A stretch of 64,000 bases of DNA from Conus ventricosus. Taxonomy: Eukaryota; Mollusca; Gastropoda; Neogastropoda; Conidae. The position numbers and the translations under genes are program-made. The notes beneath the pieces were generated by a model that worked only from the letters and a program-made list of their open reading frames with translations, made no database searches and was not told the DNA's origin. The stretch covers positions 46,907,304 to 46,971,303 of the forward strand of contig CM031595.1 in the NCBI GenBank assembly GCA_018398815.1, read 5' to 3'. How positions within the stretch are numbered: the stretch's first letter is position 1; each line of letters begins with the position of its first letter. Positions 36,305-47,774 of the stretch are shown piece by piece.

Positions 36305-38969
36305 CTGAAACAGGTGGGAAATGCAAAATGATAAAGGGAATGTGACTGGCATAAAACTAAAAGGTTGTCAGAACATGCTGGACAGTGCAATGCCTCACAG
36401 GCAAATGCAAAAGAGATGTATCTGTGAACCTTTATGATACTGGGCAACTGGAAAACTGCTACTGGTAAACCATATCTAATGGTCTGTCAACTTTATCAAA
36501 CAAAACTTTTGGGTTCACTTGACTGTTTGATATCATTCTTGATGCATTCGTTATGTGAAGTAAAACATACGTGCAAACTGTATTGTGTTTAATGATTTTT
36601 ATTTAATTTTTATTACTTTGTTTTCAATCGAAATGTGAACTAAAACTGGGACATTTGCACAGGTGCATATTTTCATGCACAGTTGTGCAGTGTTGAAACT
36701 ACTACTATGGGCATTAATTTATTACTTATAATCATGATACGTTATAAAAAGACTGTCAATGTATACAAAGGAAAGACAGGAAAAGTATTCCATTCAGTCT
36801 TTTTGTAAGATACTTTCGTTTCTGTATGAAACTTCTGGAGAATAAATTACTTGAAATCCACAAAAGCTTTTGACAAAACCTGTGTTTACAATCAGTGTTT
36901 ACAAATAACTATCTATAATTTGCTAAAATAACCAAATGGTAATTGAAAATATTAATGGTTAATGGTAAATTTAAGTGTTTTTCTGTTTTTACAGGGTTTT
37001 GTTTAAAAAACAAACAAACTTATGCAACGTAAACCAATTGAAAGTTATGCAATGTAAGCCTTGTGGTGTTAACTTACAGTACTGTCTCGAAAAGTCCATT
37101 CACCTAACTTTGACCCAATTACTGGAATCTAAGCATAAAATTTGATTTGGCTTCTGCGTCATTTCTCTGATTCTTTCATGTGTAACTGGTAATACCATTA
37201 CACAAAAGTATTGTTTCTGCACAATTGTAATTCACTGTGGATTCAACTGCTTTTTATAATCCAAATTGCAAATGATTTCTATATATTTTTTAATCCAAAT
37301 TGCATATGAGTATGTGAAGTCATACCAGATCAGTAGCAGACTGAAAACAAATACACTGTATTCTGTGTTCATTTCTACCACAGATCCAACTCATGTTTGA
37401 TTATAAAAAATATTATTGGATATTTTGATTTTTCTGTAGTCATCCTTTTTGTTGGTGATGAACGAGCACAATTTATGTTGCCTATGTTGTTGTTTTTTCC
37501 CCCAGATTTTGCTTTAAACCGTTTTAATAGTTCTCTGCTACCAAAATGATTAAAAATAAGCCCAGATTCAGAATCGTCATTGATTTTCTGTACAAACACA
37601 TATGCTTTCTTTTCTGTATCTCTACAGTTTGCATGCTAGAATTTTTTGTTTGAAAGCACACATGTACATTATTCTTTGGCAGCAAAAGGGTTAATATAAA
37701 AAAAAAGCAGAACAAACCGTAATAACGAACGTTAGATCTACAAAGAAACCATACTTTTGCTGATCCATATTTCCTGTGACCCAAAGCTCTTTTAGTTTTA
37801 CAGCATCTGGACATCCACATCATGTATCCATTTTTCACAAATGAGTTTCATGCTCAGTTTCTCAATTAATATACATTCTTGTGAATCCTGATATCATACT
37901 GCATTCAGAACCATAAACACCTGCTGCATGTGACCTGTCCAGAAGTTTCATTATCTTCTTCCTGTATTCTAGAAACAGTAAAATATAATAGGTATCACTG
38001 CCACTAGAAACCATCAAAACTACAACTTAGAAGATACTGATGATATGGAGCCTGTGAACTATAGCTGTAAAAATTTAACATCACAAAACTGTACTAAAAG
38101 AATATTCGTATGTTGTATGAGCCTGACAGGCTATGAAGTATGATAAATTTATTCTGCATAAAATCTGAATCTGCAGCTCTGCATAAAATCTGAATCTGCA
38201 TAAAATCTGAATCTGCAGCCAAGTATTACTGCATGAAAATTCACCTAAATTGAGCACAAGATCTCATCTGGCAAATATGCTTAATGATGCCTTGACAGTG
38301 AATGGAGATGGGATAGTATATATAATGAAACAATGAACTATAAATAATGGATCTGTGTTTGAATGAGGAGATGAAGTAAACAATTATTAGAGTAATACAA
38401 TGGAAACAAAGTACAGGAAGAACTGCATGCAAAACAAAAACAAACTAAAGATTGAGCAGCATCAAAAACGGAATTACTTTGCCTCCAAACAAAGGAACAA
38501 ATAAAACACAAAACAAACTTTTGCTTCTCTACTTTTTGTCGATTCTGAAAGACGTTTTTCCTACTTTTCATCATGAAGGGAAATTATACTTGTGCATTTG
38601 ATGTACCAGTTGTCTTGATTCTTTCTAGTTCACCTACACTTGTCACTGTTGTAAAGCACCATGAGCTGCCTCATCAAATGGGAAACTGCACTATGGCAGT
38701 CTCACATCACTGTCATTATTTGTGCAGTAAGCTATCATTATTGCCCACATAACACATGCTATAGCTAAATGCCCTGTATGTACACCTATATGCACAGAAT
38801 CAATGAATAAAGTACAGCTCTAAGACAATGGTGCATCAAAAACAACTGAACACATCTACAAAAACATGGGTAAGTGAGTAAACAAAGGTATTTAAGTAAA
38901 ATGGAGAAGGCACCATCCTATCATGACTGTGGATGTTATATGCAGAAGTAAACACTAAGATTTCCTTAC
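36305..38969 (-). other. Intron 1 of the RING gene
   Basis: AT-rich. It holds a short repeat of AAAATCTGAATCTGCA at 38160-38218 (three copies). No coding sequence is supported. Confidence 0.65.
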
Positions 38970-39302
38970 CCTGAAATCACACTCTGCAATGTGCGAAGGG
39001 AACATTTCCTTTGTAATGCTCTGGTCACAGCCTTTGTCCTTGTAGTCACAGTCCATGGTCAGGCTGTTCAACACGTTCAGCACCAGTGGCGGTGCCACCT
39101 CCAGCTGTTGCAGGCTGACCGCACTTCGACATGAAGGGCAAGTGAAGCTGTTCTCAAGCCAACGTCTGATGCAGGCATTGCAGAATATGTGGTGACAGGG
39201 ACACATGCGTGCCTCGTGCAGCACACAGAAACAGATGGCACAAAGCAGCTCTGCATTGGGCTTTGGGTTGAACTTGCTCACTTCATAAGAAATAGTCGCC
39301 AT
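38970..39302 (-). CDS. RING/TRAF-type zinc-finger E3 ubiquitin ligase, first coding exon
   Basis: The ATG at 39302 (AACATGG context) begins MATISYEV. The more upstream Met lies across the acceptor (GCTTGTTTCAG, exon start 39317) and is intronic. The 111 codons carry a complete C3HC4 RING: Cys21, Cys24, Cys36, His38, Cys41, Cys44, Cys55, Cys58 (CPCHHIFCNAC, TCPSC). A first TRAF-type finger follows (Cys85, Cys92, His104, Cys108). RING domains recruit an E2 to ubiquitylate substrates. The RING plus TRAF-finger order recalls TRAF, PDZRN3 and RNF151-type ligases, but neither a MATH nor a PDZ domain is seen. The Ser-rich tail points to a lineage-specific ligase whose substrate is unknown. The donor is GTAAGG and the exon ends in phase 0. 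Confidence 0.88.
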
Positions 39303-39317
39303 GTTTTTGACACACGT
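39303..39317 (-). other. 5' UTR part of the first coding exon
   Basis: Fifteen bases between the acceptor and ATG. At least one upstream non-coding exon must exist; the CpG-richer stretch 43230-43460 with two GTAGG donors on the minus strand is a candidate. Confidence 0.5.
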
Positions 39318-40065
39318 CTGAAACAAGCAGGAAAAGTATTATAACCATGACGTGGACACTTCTTGTTACTGTGTTTTAACTGCAAATAACATTCTGTACT
39401 GAGCATACTGACTGTGATGAAACAGTAATGAAGAGGCAGTCAGTGACAAAAAATGGTGTTCTACAACAGGCGATGATCCTAACAAGATGGAGTATTAAAC
39501 ATTACATATAAACAAAAGTATTAGTAATGATGATATGTAATAACTGCTATTCGCCAAAGTATTCCCGCTATAAACAAATAAAGGTAAAAATTACCTTTTT
39601 ACTTTTTTTCTTTTTTTTTTTTTTGAATGCGAGTAAAACACTGAAACATTTGTCAGTTATTACTTTTAGTGAAAACGTCTTTGAGAGTGAGAGCCTCTGG
39701 CTACATGTTTTTTCTCCCCTAATTCTGCAATTCTTGTCGATTTGAAGCATCAACATGATTACAGAGCAGAAATAACATGTTTGGATGTTGCTATCTGCTA
39801 TATTAATAATTCAAAAGCACACTATGAAATTCAGTGACCCTACACTGTGATCAAATTGTCTTTGTCCTCCCTCCTTAGTCTTTTGTATAATAACCACCAA
39901 CAATAAACTTTACACATTGCAAAATTATTCTTAAGAAAAAGAATGCGTTACATTGGTTAAAAACCAGCATTAAAATATATCTTAAACCTAGTACACTTTC
40001 ATTGACCACATTTAATACAGAGAACATCAAAATCACACACACACAAACACACACACACTAGCTAC

Positions 40066-40150
40066 AGACACAGGGAGATTCACTCTGAAATAACATGAAT
40101 GTATACGAGACACAGGGAGATTCACTCTGAAATCAACATGAATGTATCTG
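40066..40150 (+). repeat. 42-bp tandem duplication
   Basis: AGACACAGGGAGATTCACTC, then TGAAAT(C)AACATGAATGTAT, at 40066 and 40108. A CA microsatellite precedes it (40035-40058). Confidence 0.85.
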
Positions 40151-40439
40151 TTTAATCTGCATAAAACTGCAACTCTCACCATTTGTCAGTTATCTATATA
40201 AGCCTAAGACTTCTTTGACAACGGGGGAGGTGGGAGGAAGGAGGGAAGCATGGTTGTAGGAGAGGGGTATGGGAAGCGAATGGAAGGGGAAGGGGGGGGG
40301 GGGGGGGGGTAAAAAGAACTTGCATCATCTGTGAATGTAGGCAGATGATCTGATTCTGGTACTTCTCTCAGGTTTTGGCCTGTTCATGGTTTTCAGTAAA
40401 CAAGTTCAACTCCAAAATGTTTCTGTAGGAGAGCAAATT

Positions 40440-40525
40440 TCTTCCTTTATCTACAACCCTGATGTGGCCCTTTTGCGGTCGGCTGGGCTATAAGCAACAT
40501 TATCTTATCTTATCTTCTTCCTTTA
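40440..40525 (+). mobile_element. 5'-truncated non-LTR retrotransposon tail
   Basis: Sequence ending GTCGGCTGGGCTATAAGCAA followed by ATT(ATCTT)n resembles the terminal stretch of molluscan CR1/RTE-like elements, which end in a short microsatellite. Only the last ~80 bases are present. Confidence 0.45.
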
Positions 40526-41089
40526 TCTGTTTTTCATTCAGTGAATACAAAGCAAACTTGTCAAAACAGACTTTCATAATAATATCTGAAGATACAGAGA
40601 TGATGTAGTGTTTCACTCGAAACATGACAGCCATCCTTCTTAAAGAGTTCAGAAACGATTAAATGGTAAGGCTGACACTCACCCCTCCACGATTTGAAAC
40701 AAGGAACTGGCAAGACTCACTGAATTCCTTATAAATAGGAGATCTGGAACTAGGTCTTTCAGCATGATTCCCACAAAGCCTGTCTGTCTTAATCTCTAGT
40801 TGCCTGAGACAAATCTGGCTGCATGATCTTAGACCTTCTCTAAATTGTGTTGCTTTACAGTAAAATGAATGATTTAAGTATTACAGATACTGTAAATAAG
40901 TAACAGAATAAATTGATGCATAAATAAATAAATGTGACCTGGTACTGATCATACAATGAGCAGTATTTGGCTTTGGCAGTCAAAAACAGTACGAAAATTT
41001 ACCATTCACATCACACCAGAGGTAAATTCCTTCTGATGCCGTTCTCATTTTTTAATAACTGTTTTACACTTTTCTTCTACTTTCTGCCT

Positions 41090-41214
41090 CAGTTTCGAAG
41101 GTCTTTTAAGCTTCTTCAGGAATTTTAAATGTAATTAACAGCAAACCGCCAAGAAAACGCAAACGAATCACAAGACAAAACACAATGTGTTTCGACCTCT
41201 TAGGTCTTCTTCAG
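41090..41214 (-). other. Paired CTGAAGAAG...CGAAAC motifs (hammerhead-like core?)
   Basis: On the minus strand CTGAAGA, a GACCT/AGGTC stem and CGAAAC (41190-41214) are followed by ACAC...GTGT, which could be a tiny stem III. A second, weaker copy lies at 41090-41119. The order CUGANGA, stem II, GAAA is that of type I hammerhead ribozymes found in Penelope-like elements. However, one extra A sits at the stem II base and no stem I is obvious. It may simply be a conserved repeat end. Confidence 0.3.
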
Positions 41215-42859
41215 TCAAGATACTTCTTCTTCCTGAGATTGGATTTGAATGGGTTTTTTTGTTTGTTTTTTATTCAAGCACGAAAAGACACAGTTGTACA
41301 TTCAGCAACAAAACTGGCATGAAACACTAGTTGTAGTAATTAAAAGTTGCTTACTATCATAACTCCCTTAGAGCGGAGACAATCAGCAAGCTATATCTGA
41401 ACTTTAGAACAGGTTTATATTTTCTATTTTTGAAGGTCAGTCGTGTGATAAATGTCAGTTTCTTGACATACTGAATGAGATATCTTTAACAGCCTCAACA
41501 AAGTTTTCTGTTACAGTGCTAGAGAAGTGAGTAGTAGTCCATTCTACATCCAGGAAGGTCGCTGGTAAGCTCACTAGCCAGCGCAGCATAATCACCAACC
41601 AGGCTAAGTACAGGTAATATTGCGGCTAAACTGTCATGATTAAAACTTGTGTAGGTTTCTCTCTTCTTCTCTCCGAGTCTCTGTAGTTGTTTCGGTCTAA
41701 TACTTTAGAGAATACTTTGTAACTTGTAAAAAAGAATGTCATCTGTTGTACTCCACATGACATCATTGAGTAATATGACAAGTGTCACAGGAAATTGCAG
41801 CTAAATGGAAGTATGAACAGTTGAAACAGTTTCAGAAGTAATAGGCCTATAATTTTAGTATATAAACCACTTAAAATTGCACGGGCAGACTGCAAGAAGT
41901 ATAAGCAGCATGCCAGAAAGTCAAAGACAACAGTCCATGCACATGGATGATCCTTTAAGACGTCACACTGACCCATAAAAACAGACCTAGTGTCACGAAT
42001 CTATGTCACCCATCATGCAAAATACTGTCAACCTTTTGAATGCTACTTGATTTAATTGATTCTAATACAGTAATTGTCTGCATGATTTTGTATAAAATGG
42101 GACTACATGTAGAAGAGCCTTCTTTCCTGGATCCTGAGTTACGTGGCACCGAACACTTTCCTGATAAAAAAAAAGTGATATATGTAAAATCTATCGTAAC
42201 AGATTTACAATCTGGGCAATCAGCTCTCTCAAATATAAATGGCCACTCTATGTACTGGCTTTGCACTAAGTTATCAATCAAAATGAAAGATATTGTATTC
42301 AGTCATAGAAATCTCTCTTTGATATTCGTTTATTTAATTCAGTGCTACAATACTTGCCTTCCCTTAATCTACACCTAACATTGTAACAATCCATTCCTTT
42401 TATTCTTAAAACTATCAAGATACGTACAAACAAACATGCATTTACCAACACTTGTGCTGGTAGCAAATGTGACTTCAATGCCTAGATTCTTTGGACTCGT
42501 GAAACTTGATTCAAATTTCAACATGGTCATAAGTGCCAATAATATTGTACTTCTTAAAGTCTTACTCTTAGTCTTGTACTAGTAATGGCAAACGGTGACA
42601 GATGCACTTCTTCTTCTTCCTAAAATACTGGTTCTTCTTCTTCTTGTATTTAGGCAGCCAACATCTACAGTTAGACGAATCAGCCGCACTAATAACTCAA
42701 AAACGAGTAGGTCACCAGCGCGCATGTTAAACAGTAAAATAAAATGACATAAAATAGTGCGACTCAGTCTGTTGGCCTCTGGAGCAAATTTGGCAACATG
42801 TGGTCGCACTCGATATTCAAGAAGTTAAAAGCAATGGCCAGATTCTGGCCCAGGTTACC

Positions 42860-43040
42860 ATAAAATATCTGGAAAGTTAAAACAGAAAATCGTCAATATG
42901 CAGGTCTCAAAACTGTCGTATCAATTTGCTTTTTGAATGAGACTGCATTTGTGGCTATCTAAGTATCTTGATGGCACCCGGCAGTGAGTTCCACAGCCGC
43001 ACAGAACTAGGATAAAAGGAATGTAAGATTACCAATGACT
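42860..43040 (-). mobile_element. Non-LTR reverse transcriptase C-terminal fragment
   Basis: The minus strand reads HSFYPSSVRLWNSLPGAIKI, the typical ending of non-LTR ORF2 proteins (S-F-x-P-R-x-x-x-x-WN-x-LP). A stop and a frame break follow. It is a short dead relic. Confidence 0.55.
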
Positions 43041-43232
43041 CGGAGAGTACAGAACAACGAAATCGACATAAAGGGGAAGGGATGAGGGAAGAGGGGTGGG
43101 AGCTTCTAAACAAGAACCTTGCCTGGACGGCCATCCCAAAACACTTAAGTCAAAACATGATGAGAAAACCGCAGAATAAAAACACTGAGCAGTTTCCAAG
43201 ATGAGTAGACTCAAAAGCACGTTCAGTTCTGC

Positions 43233-43457
43233 TCACCAGTTCTTCCGCAAAACGGTCTTCCAGTCACTCTGTTGCTCAAACGGATGTAAACTGTGCCATT
43301 TATTTCTATTTTCTTTTAAGTGCCTACCTCTCTTTTCACTCTCCGGGCACCCTACCTCTGCAACTGCAAGTGCAACCCATCTGGGACGTAACCGACAGTC
43401 TGCTGCTTTTTCCCCGTCGGACAAATGATTTTCTTTTGCATCGTCTCCCTTTGTCAT
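43233..43457 (-). other. Possible 5' exon or promoter zone of the RING gene
   Basis: GC-rich relative to its surroundings, with an ATG-initiated minus frame (MTKGDDAKENHLSDGEKAAD). Two GTAGG donors follow at about 43350 and 43327. It lies upstream of the RING coding exons in the right orientation. No link can be shown from sequence alone. Confidence 0.2.
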
Positions 43458-43721
43458 GTGACCTTTCTTTTCCGCTTTGGTCCGACTCCACGGTTACAAT
43501 TTAGGACAGGTCTTCTTTCTGTTGGATACCACCTAGGTCTACTTTAGAGGTTTTCGATAATTGGTCAGCTTATGCAGAAATATGAAATGTTTGATAAATT
43601 GGTAAAATAAACATCCGATTCGCTCCGATCACACGAAATCGATCCGCGAAAGTGGGCATTTTCACCTGTAATCAAGAAAACGGGAGGTAATCAACTAAAT
43701 CTTGGCATGGCTTAACTACTC

Positions 43722-43925
43722 TTGGATGTGACGTCACATGATGGACTGGCCGTCAGCCGCGACCTACACAACAAGCCAACGGCGACAGAAAGTGATTCTG
43801 ATGGTTCTTGCACATCTCGATCGGTATTTAATTTATCATGTAAAAGCAGTGACTATGATTGCGACAGCCAATGTAACTATGGGGATGTTTCTGCAAGGCC
43901 TTTACCTTATCAGTTTGAACGCTAA
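43722..43925 (+). pseudogene. Left-arm exon-like ORF (PYQFER ending)
   Basis: Open for 67 codons: it starts MDVTSHDGLAVSRDLHNKP (shared with the minus-strand right arm), then a Ser/Cys-rich stretch, and ends SARPLPYQFER. A PYxFEP-like motif opens many invertebrate proteins with a P2X7-tail-like domain that often travel with THAP or transposon genes. That link is tentative. Confidence 0.25.
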
Positions 43926-44180
43926 GTTCTTTTACCACGTCAGTTCCAGCTGGACCACGGAAACGAGCTATTCAGTTCCAGCTGGACGCCCGAACACATC
44001 ATTCCGAAGGCGTACGGACTTTACCGAAGTCTCGAGGGAGGCTACCGACTGACTTCTTGATGCGATCACGCGTGGACGGCGAGCGGAGATTTTCCTTCCT
44101 CAAGCCTTAACGTGTTCATTCAATTTAACAAGTGTGATCTGTCCATAGATATGAACAGAATAAACGTGCGACTATCGTAC

Positions 44181-44561
44181 TCATCTGTACGAGCTTACCA
44201 CTCCGCCTTCAAAGTATACGCGCACAATGCAGACGAAGTTTTTGATCCACTCGAACGGGCTCGGCAATTGTCGGAACAGCTCGTTTCCGTGGTCCAGCTG
44301 GAACTGACGTGGTAAAAATAACTCGGTGACCCGGCATGGTTGCACCAACCGAATCCACTTCTTTCGAGTATCTGGATCAGATGGAAATGTGTGCAAAGAA
44401 TATCCGTCTCCTGCTGAGCTGCTGCACACGCCTACAGCACAATATCTGCCACCCCTTCGTGACTTTTTTGGCTGTGGGGGATCGCAACTCGTGTTGATTT
44501 CACTTGGCTTTGGCTTGTTGTGTAGGTCGCGGCTGACGGCCAGTCCATCAAGTGACGTCAC
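44181..44561 (-). pseudogene. THAP-domain exon (partial C2CH zinc finger)
   Basis: The minus strand encodes LAVSRDLHNKP, a basic linker (KKSRRGG) and RYCAVGVCSSS. It continues LHTFPSDPDTRKKWIRLVQP, matching the first half of a THAP DNA-binding domain (Cys-x4-Cys, Phe-Pro, and the Trp after the basic residues). The second zinc pair (Cys-x2-His) is missing because the sequence then runs into the arm shared with the left side. It could be an exon ending at CCGG|GTCACC, or a truncated copy. Confidence 0.6.
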
Positions 44562-44739
44562 GGTTTTCGGTCTACCGCGCCGGGTTTGAACAGGTGTGCA
44601 AAACTCGTTTTTTATCTATTAAATTCTTCCGGCGACTTTTTTTTGAAAATGAATGCCATGCTGTAGTTATATGACATGTAGACCTGTTTTTAACAAATTA
44701 TCGAAAATCTCTAAAGTAGACCTTTAAGAAGATTCTGTA

Positions 44740-45141
44740 GACAAAAAGTGGAGGGGGGGGGGGGGGGGGGCGTGCAGTTTGAAGTCGCTTGAGGTAGAGT
44801 TTGCTGGGCCGGCGGGGGTGTGTGTGGGGGGGGGGGGGGGGGGGGGGGCAGCGGGGAGAGGTGTGGGATCAGATTCGGGATTTGAAGCCCTCCGTGGAGT
44901 TGACGGCAACCTCAGCAGGAAGGCAGTTCCAGTCGGATATGGTCCTGGGAAAGAAAGCCTTCTGTCTGTAGAGTCTGCAGTTGGAAAGGTGGTAGGTTGC
45001 TGGATGAGACCGTCGGGTTCCTTTGGGTGCAGAGGGATTCTGAGGGTTTTTTGGCACGTGTTGATGATAAGGCTTCCGTTGTGGTATTTGTAGAAGTTCG
45101 CTGGTCGCGCCTTTCTCCTTCGTTCTGTGATGGGGGGCCAA
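44740..45141 (-). mobile_element. Non-LTR reverse transcriptase C-terminal fragment with poly(G) runs
   Basis: The minus strand encodes YRQKAFFPRTISDWNCLPAE and TEGFKSRI, the usual end of Jockey/CR1-like ORF2. The family's Pro-rich end here is inflated by G18 (44753-44770) and G23 (44826-44848), which read as Pro. The upstream RT core is absent. Confidence 0.65.
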
Positions 45142-45171
45142 AACGTTTTTTTTTTTGTTTTTTGTTTTTTT

Positions 45172-45427
45172 TTAATTTCATGTTCCCAGTCTCTCCATCT
45201 TCAAACTCCCCCCCACCTCCCCTCCTTAAATCCAAATCTTTACCAAGTCATTACTATGAAGACAGTTCAGTTGTTGGCCTGCACTTGTTTTTTCCCCCAC
45301 TATTAGATTGTTCGTCTATGTATTTGTCTGACTTTATTCAAGTTTAAAAGGCTGTGCCAGTCTTGAATAAAAGTTACTCTGTGTTAGGTTTCCTTATGGG
45401 AGCAAAACATACCCCACTTATTTACTG
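45172..45427 (+). repeat. ~260-bp direct repeat, copy 1
   Basis: Begins AATTTCATGTTCCCAGTCTC and ends CATACCCCACTTATTTACTG, and contains GAATAAAAGTTACTCTG (a poly(A) signal). The partner is 45946-46215 (774-bp spacing). The polyC within is C7 here and C23 in the partner. Confidence 0.9.
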
Positions 45428-45945
45428 TTTATTGTTTACTGTTCCCTACCTCATTTCATTTCCGATTTTGCTTTGATTAAATTGAGGTTATTTGTATTTG
45501 TTTCTGTCCGTCTGTGGGTTTGTCTTTTGATCTCCCTTGCATCTTTGGGTGGATCCTCAAGCGTAGGCTCAAAGACTGTCCCTGCGTTTTATATTGTTTG
45601 CATAATGTCTTTGGTTTTACGGCAACTTTTTCCCTCCCCACGCTTTCGTTTGGTTGCATTTACTGCTCTTCGCTGGCTGCTTTGGGGGTGCTGTTGGATT
45701 CTTTTTTGCACCCTTGGTGGTGAGAACACCACAGTATTATGGACTGTGGTGTGTCTCTATTTGGCGCCGGGAGCGCAAACACAACCGGCCGTGTCACCCT
45801 GGTGAGTCCGACCCGGCGGACGGGGGGCCTCGGAGCTAGCAGGCAATGCAGATATATCTGCCTTCGAAAGGGATTGCGATGGTTCCCTTATGCAGCTAGT
45901 GAAGAGTTTTCATATCTGTAACTTTCTTTTTTATTTTATTTTTTT
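45428..45945 (+). other. Sequence between the direct repeats
   Basis: About 515 bases. One frame is open for 110 codons and has hydrophobic stretches, ending LAPGAQTQPAVSPW, but no family is recognised. If the repeats are short LTRs this is the internal region of a small non-autonomous element. Confidence 0.3.
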
Positions 45946-46215
45946 TTAATTTCATGTTCCCAGTTTCTCCATCTTCAAATCCCCCCCCCCCCCCCCCCCC
46001 CCCACCTCCACTCCTTAAATCCAAATCTTTACCAAGTCATTACTATGAAGACAGTTCAGTTGTTGGCCTGCGCTTGTTTTTTCCCCCACTAATAGATTGT
46101 TCGTCTATGTGTTTGTCTGACTTTATTCAAGTTTAAAAGGCTGTGCCAGTCTTGAATAAAAGTTACTCTGTGTTAGGTTTCCTTATGGGAGCAAACATAC
46201 CCCACTTATTTACTG
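45946..46215 (+). repeat. ~260-bp direct repeat, copy 2
   Basis: Near-identical to 45172-45427, except that the polyC is 23 long (45981-46003) and a few bases differ. Confidence 0.9.
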
Positions 46216-47671
46216 CCTATGTTCTATATTAGGCCTACACTCAAAGCTGCACCTGGCTTTTCTCAGAAGATCAGCCCGTGCCGAAATATATTCATTGCAC
46301 AGTCCAGCGCTTGACCCATACCATATCTAATTCTGAGGTGGTCTCATATTCGTTTCTTTTTCTGTGATCCACATGACCCGTCATTTTCCTGTCGTCTACT
46401 AGATCTTTTACCCCCAAATCCTAGTTCCCTACCAATGGCGTAGAAACACAAGGAGTCCACAAGTCATACATCATTCTGCTATTTTTGCTAACATATGGCA
46501 CTGAACTAACTGACCTCAAATTTCAGGATAAACTCATCTTTTTCACACTGAAAAAAGAGCCAGGGCGAATTTCATCTGTTCAAACTTTGTCATTTGCTGT
46601 AACCCCAAACTCTGACCTGTATATGTGGCTCACACGCCACAATAAGGTTTTTGCACTAACACACAATTAAAACCATGTGAGCGTTTTGAGGCCTGCCAGA
46701 AGTTTGAGTCAGCATTTAATGTTAAGCTGTTAAATCATTTTCCATGTTTTAGGGGATTCCCACTGATGCAGTCACAATTTTCAAATGCATGACCTTCCCC
46801 TTAGTCATATTTCAAGCCTTTGCACTATCTTTCCGCCGCAGGACCCCCCCCCCCCCCCCCCCCTCCCCCCCAAAATAGTCCCATTCTCTTGATTTTCAAC
46901 AGTCTGGTTGGAACCACCTGGCTTGTACCTTGATGGCCATACGAAAGAAAATGAGGAGACTCAATTTTCAGACGCAATAATATTCTGAAAACAATCTAAT
47001 TGCACCAGTCGATAAATACTCGGCTTCTTAAACAAGGACTTAGTGCATTAAATTTTGGTGTGCAGCCTGAGGGGTATGAAGAGAGAGAAGTCAGAGTACG
47101 TTGTTTGTCACATGGGCAACAACGGAGATCATATTGGGGCTGCAAACATGAAAATAACATGACCAACATCCCAGTTAAACTGAGCATCTGCAAGTGAAAC
47201 GAGGAGGCCGATCAAAGGCTTACAGTTATGTTTCACTCGGATCGATGTCCTTGTCAATAAAAACAAATTTTAAACTGACATACTCAGAAAATGCGTTTCT
47301 GCATCAGTCCAAGCACACTCGCTTTGGCTTCATAAAGAAAAGCTTGAATGATTGTGAAAGCATCCACACAGAACTACCAACTCATCTCGCTGGATTGGGA
47401 GGAAGGGGGGCCTTGTGGGAGAGGGGAGGAATGTTAAGTTTTGATGATCTCCCCTTGTTGGTTAGAGTGACATCTCAGACGACACAATGATTATCATAAT
47501 ATCACGAGTGTTCTAAACACAATCAGCCAAGTTCCACCGATAAGATTGATCCTGGGGATGGAAGGTAAACTCTGGACAGACAAACCAAAAATGGTTCCAT
47601 TTTCAAGACAGACTGCATGGTTTCTGCATCACCATCACTCCCCCACTGACATCCTCCTTCCCTTTCAGCTT

Positions 47672-47732
<61 letters not shown>

Positions 47733-47774
47733 GTGCAGGAATTAAAAGAAGACCCCAGGGTGCAGGGAAATGAT
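46216..47774 (+). other. No gene recognised
   Basis: Contains poly(C)20 at 46844-46863 and a perfect (GT)29 microsatellite at 47673-47730. No coding region is supported. Confidence 0.5.
47673..47730 (+). repeat. Perfect (GT)29 microsatellite
   Basis: 58 bases of pure GT repeat; likely to be length-variable. Confidence 0.95.

Larger units (their letters stand above)
39318..42859 (-). other. Upstream intron or intergenic region of the RING gene
   Basis: No coding region is supported. It contains a two-copy 42-bp repeat (40066-40150), G18 (40292-40309), a LINE-type tail (40440-40525) and a pair of CTGAAGAAG...CGAAAC motifs (41090-41214). Confidence 0.5.
43535..44723. mobile_element. 1.2 kb inverted-repeat element carrying a THAP exon
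   Basis: Terminal inverted repeats begin AGGTCTACTTTAGAG and continue TTTTCGATAAT at 43535-43562, with the complement at 44696-44723. Inner arms are also inverted: GATGGACTGGCCGTCAGCCG at 43741 against 44540-44559, and CGTCAGTTCCAGCTGGACCA at 43938 against about 44287-44307. Between the matched arm parts each side has a different middle, a THAP motif on the right and a PYQFE motif on the left. THAP domains occur in P-element transposases, but no catalytic region or clear target duplication is seen. Confidence 0.5.

Noticed and set aside
39303..39326. Start of the RING protein at MFQTCVKN
   Set aside because: That Met lies across the TTTCAG acceptor, so it is intronic; the next ATG has a better context.
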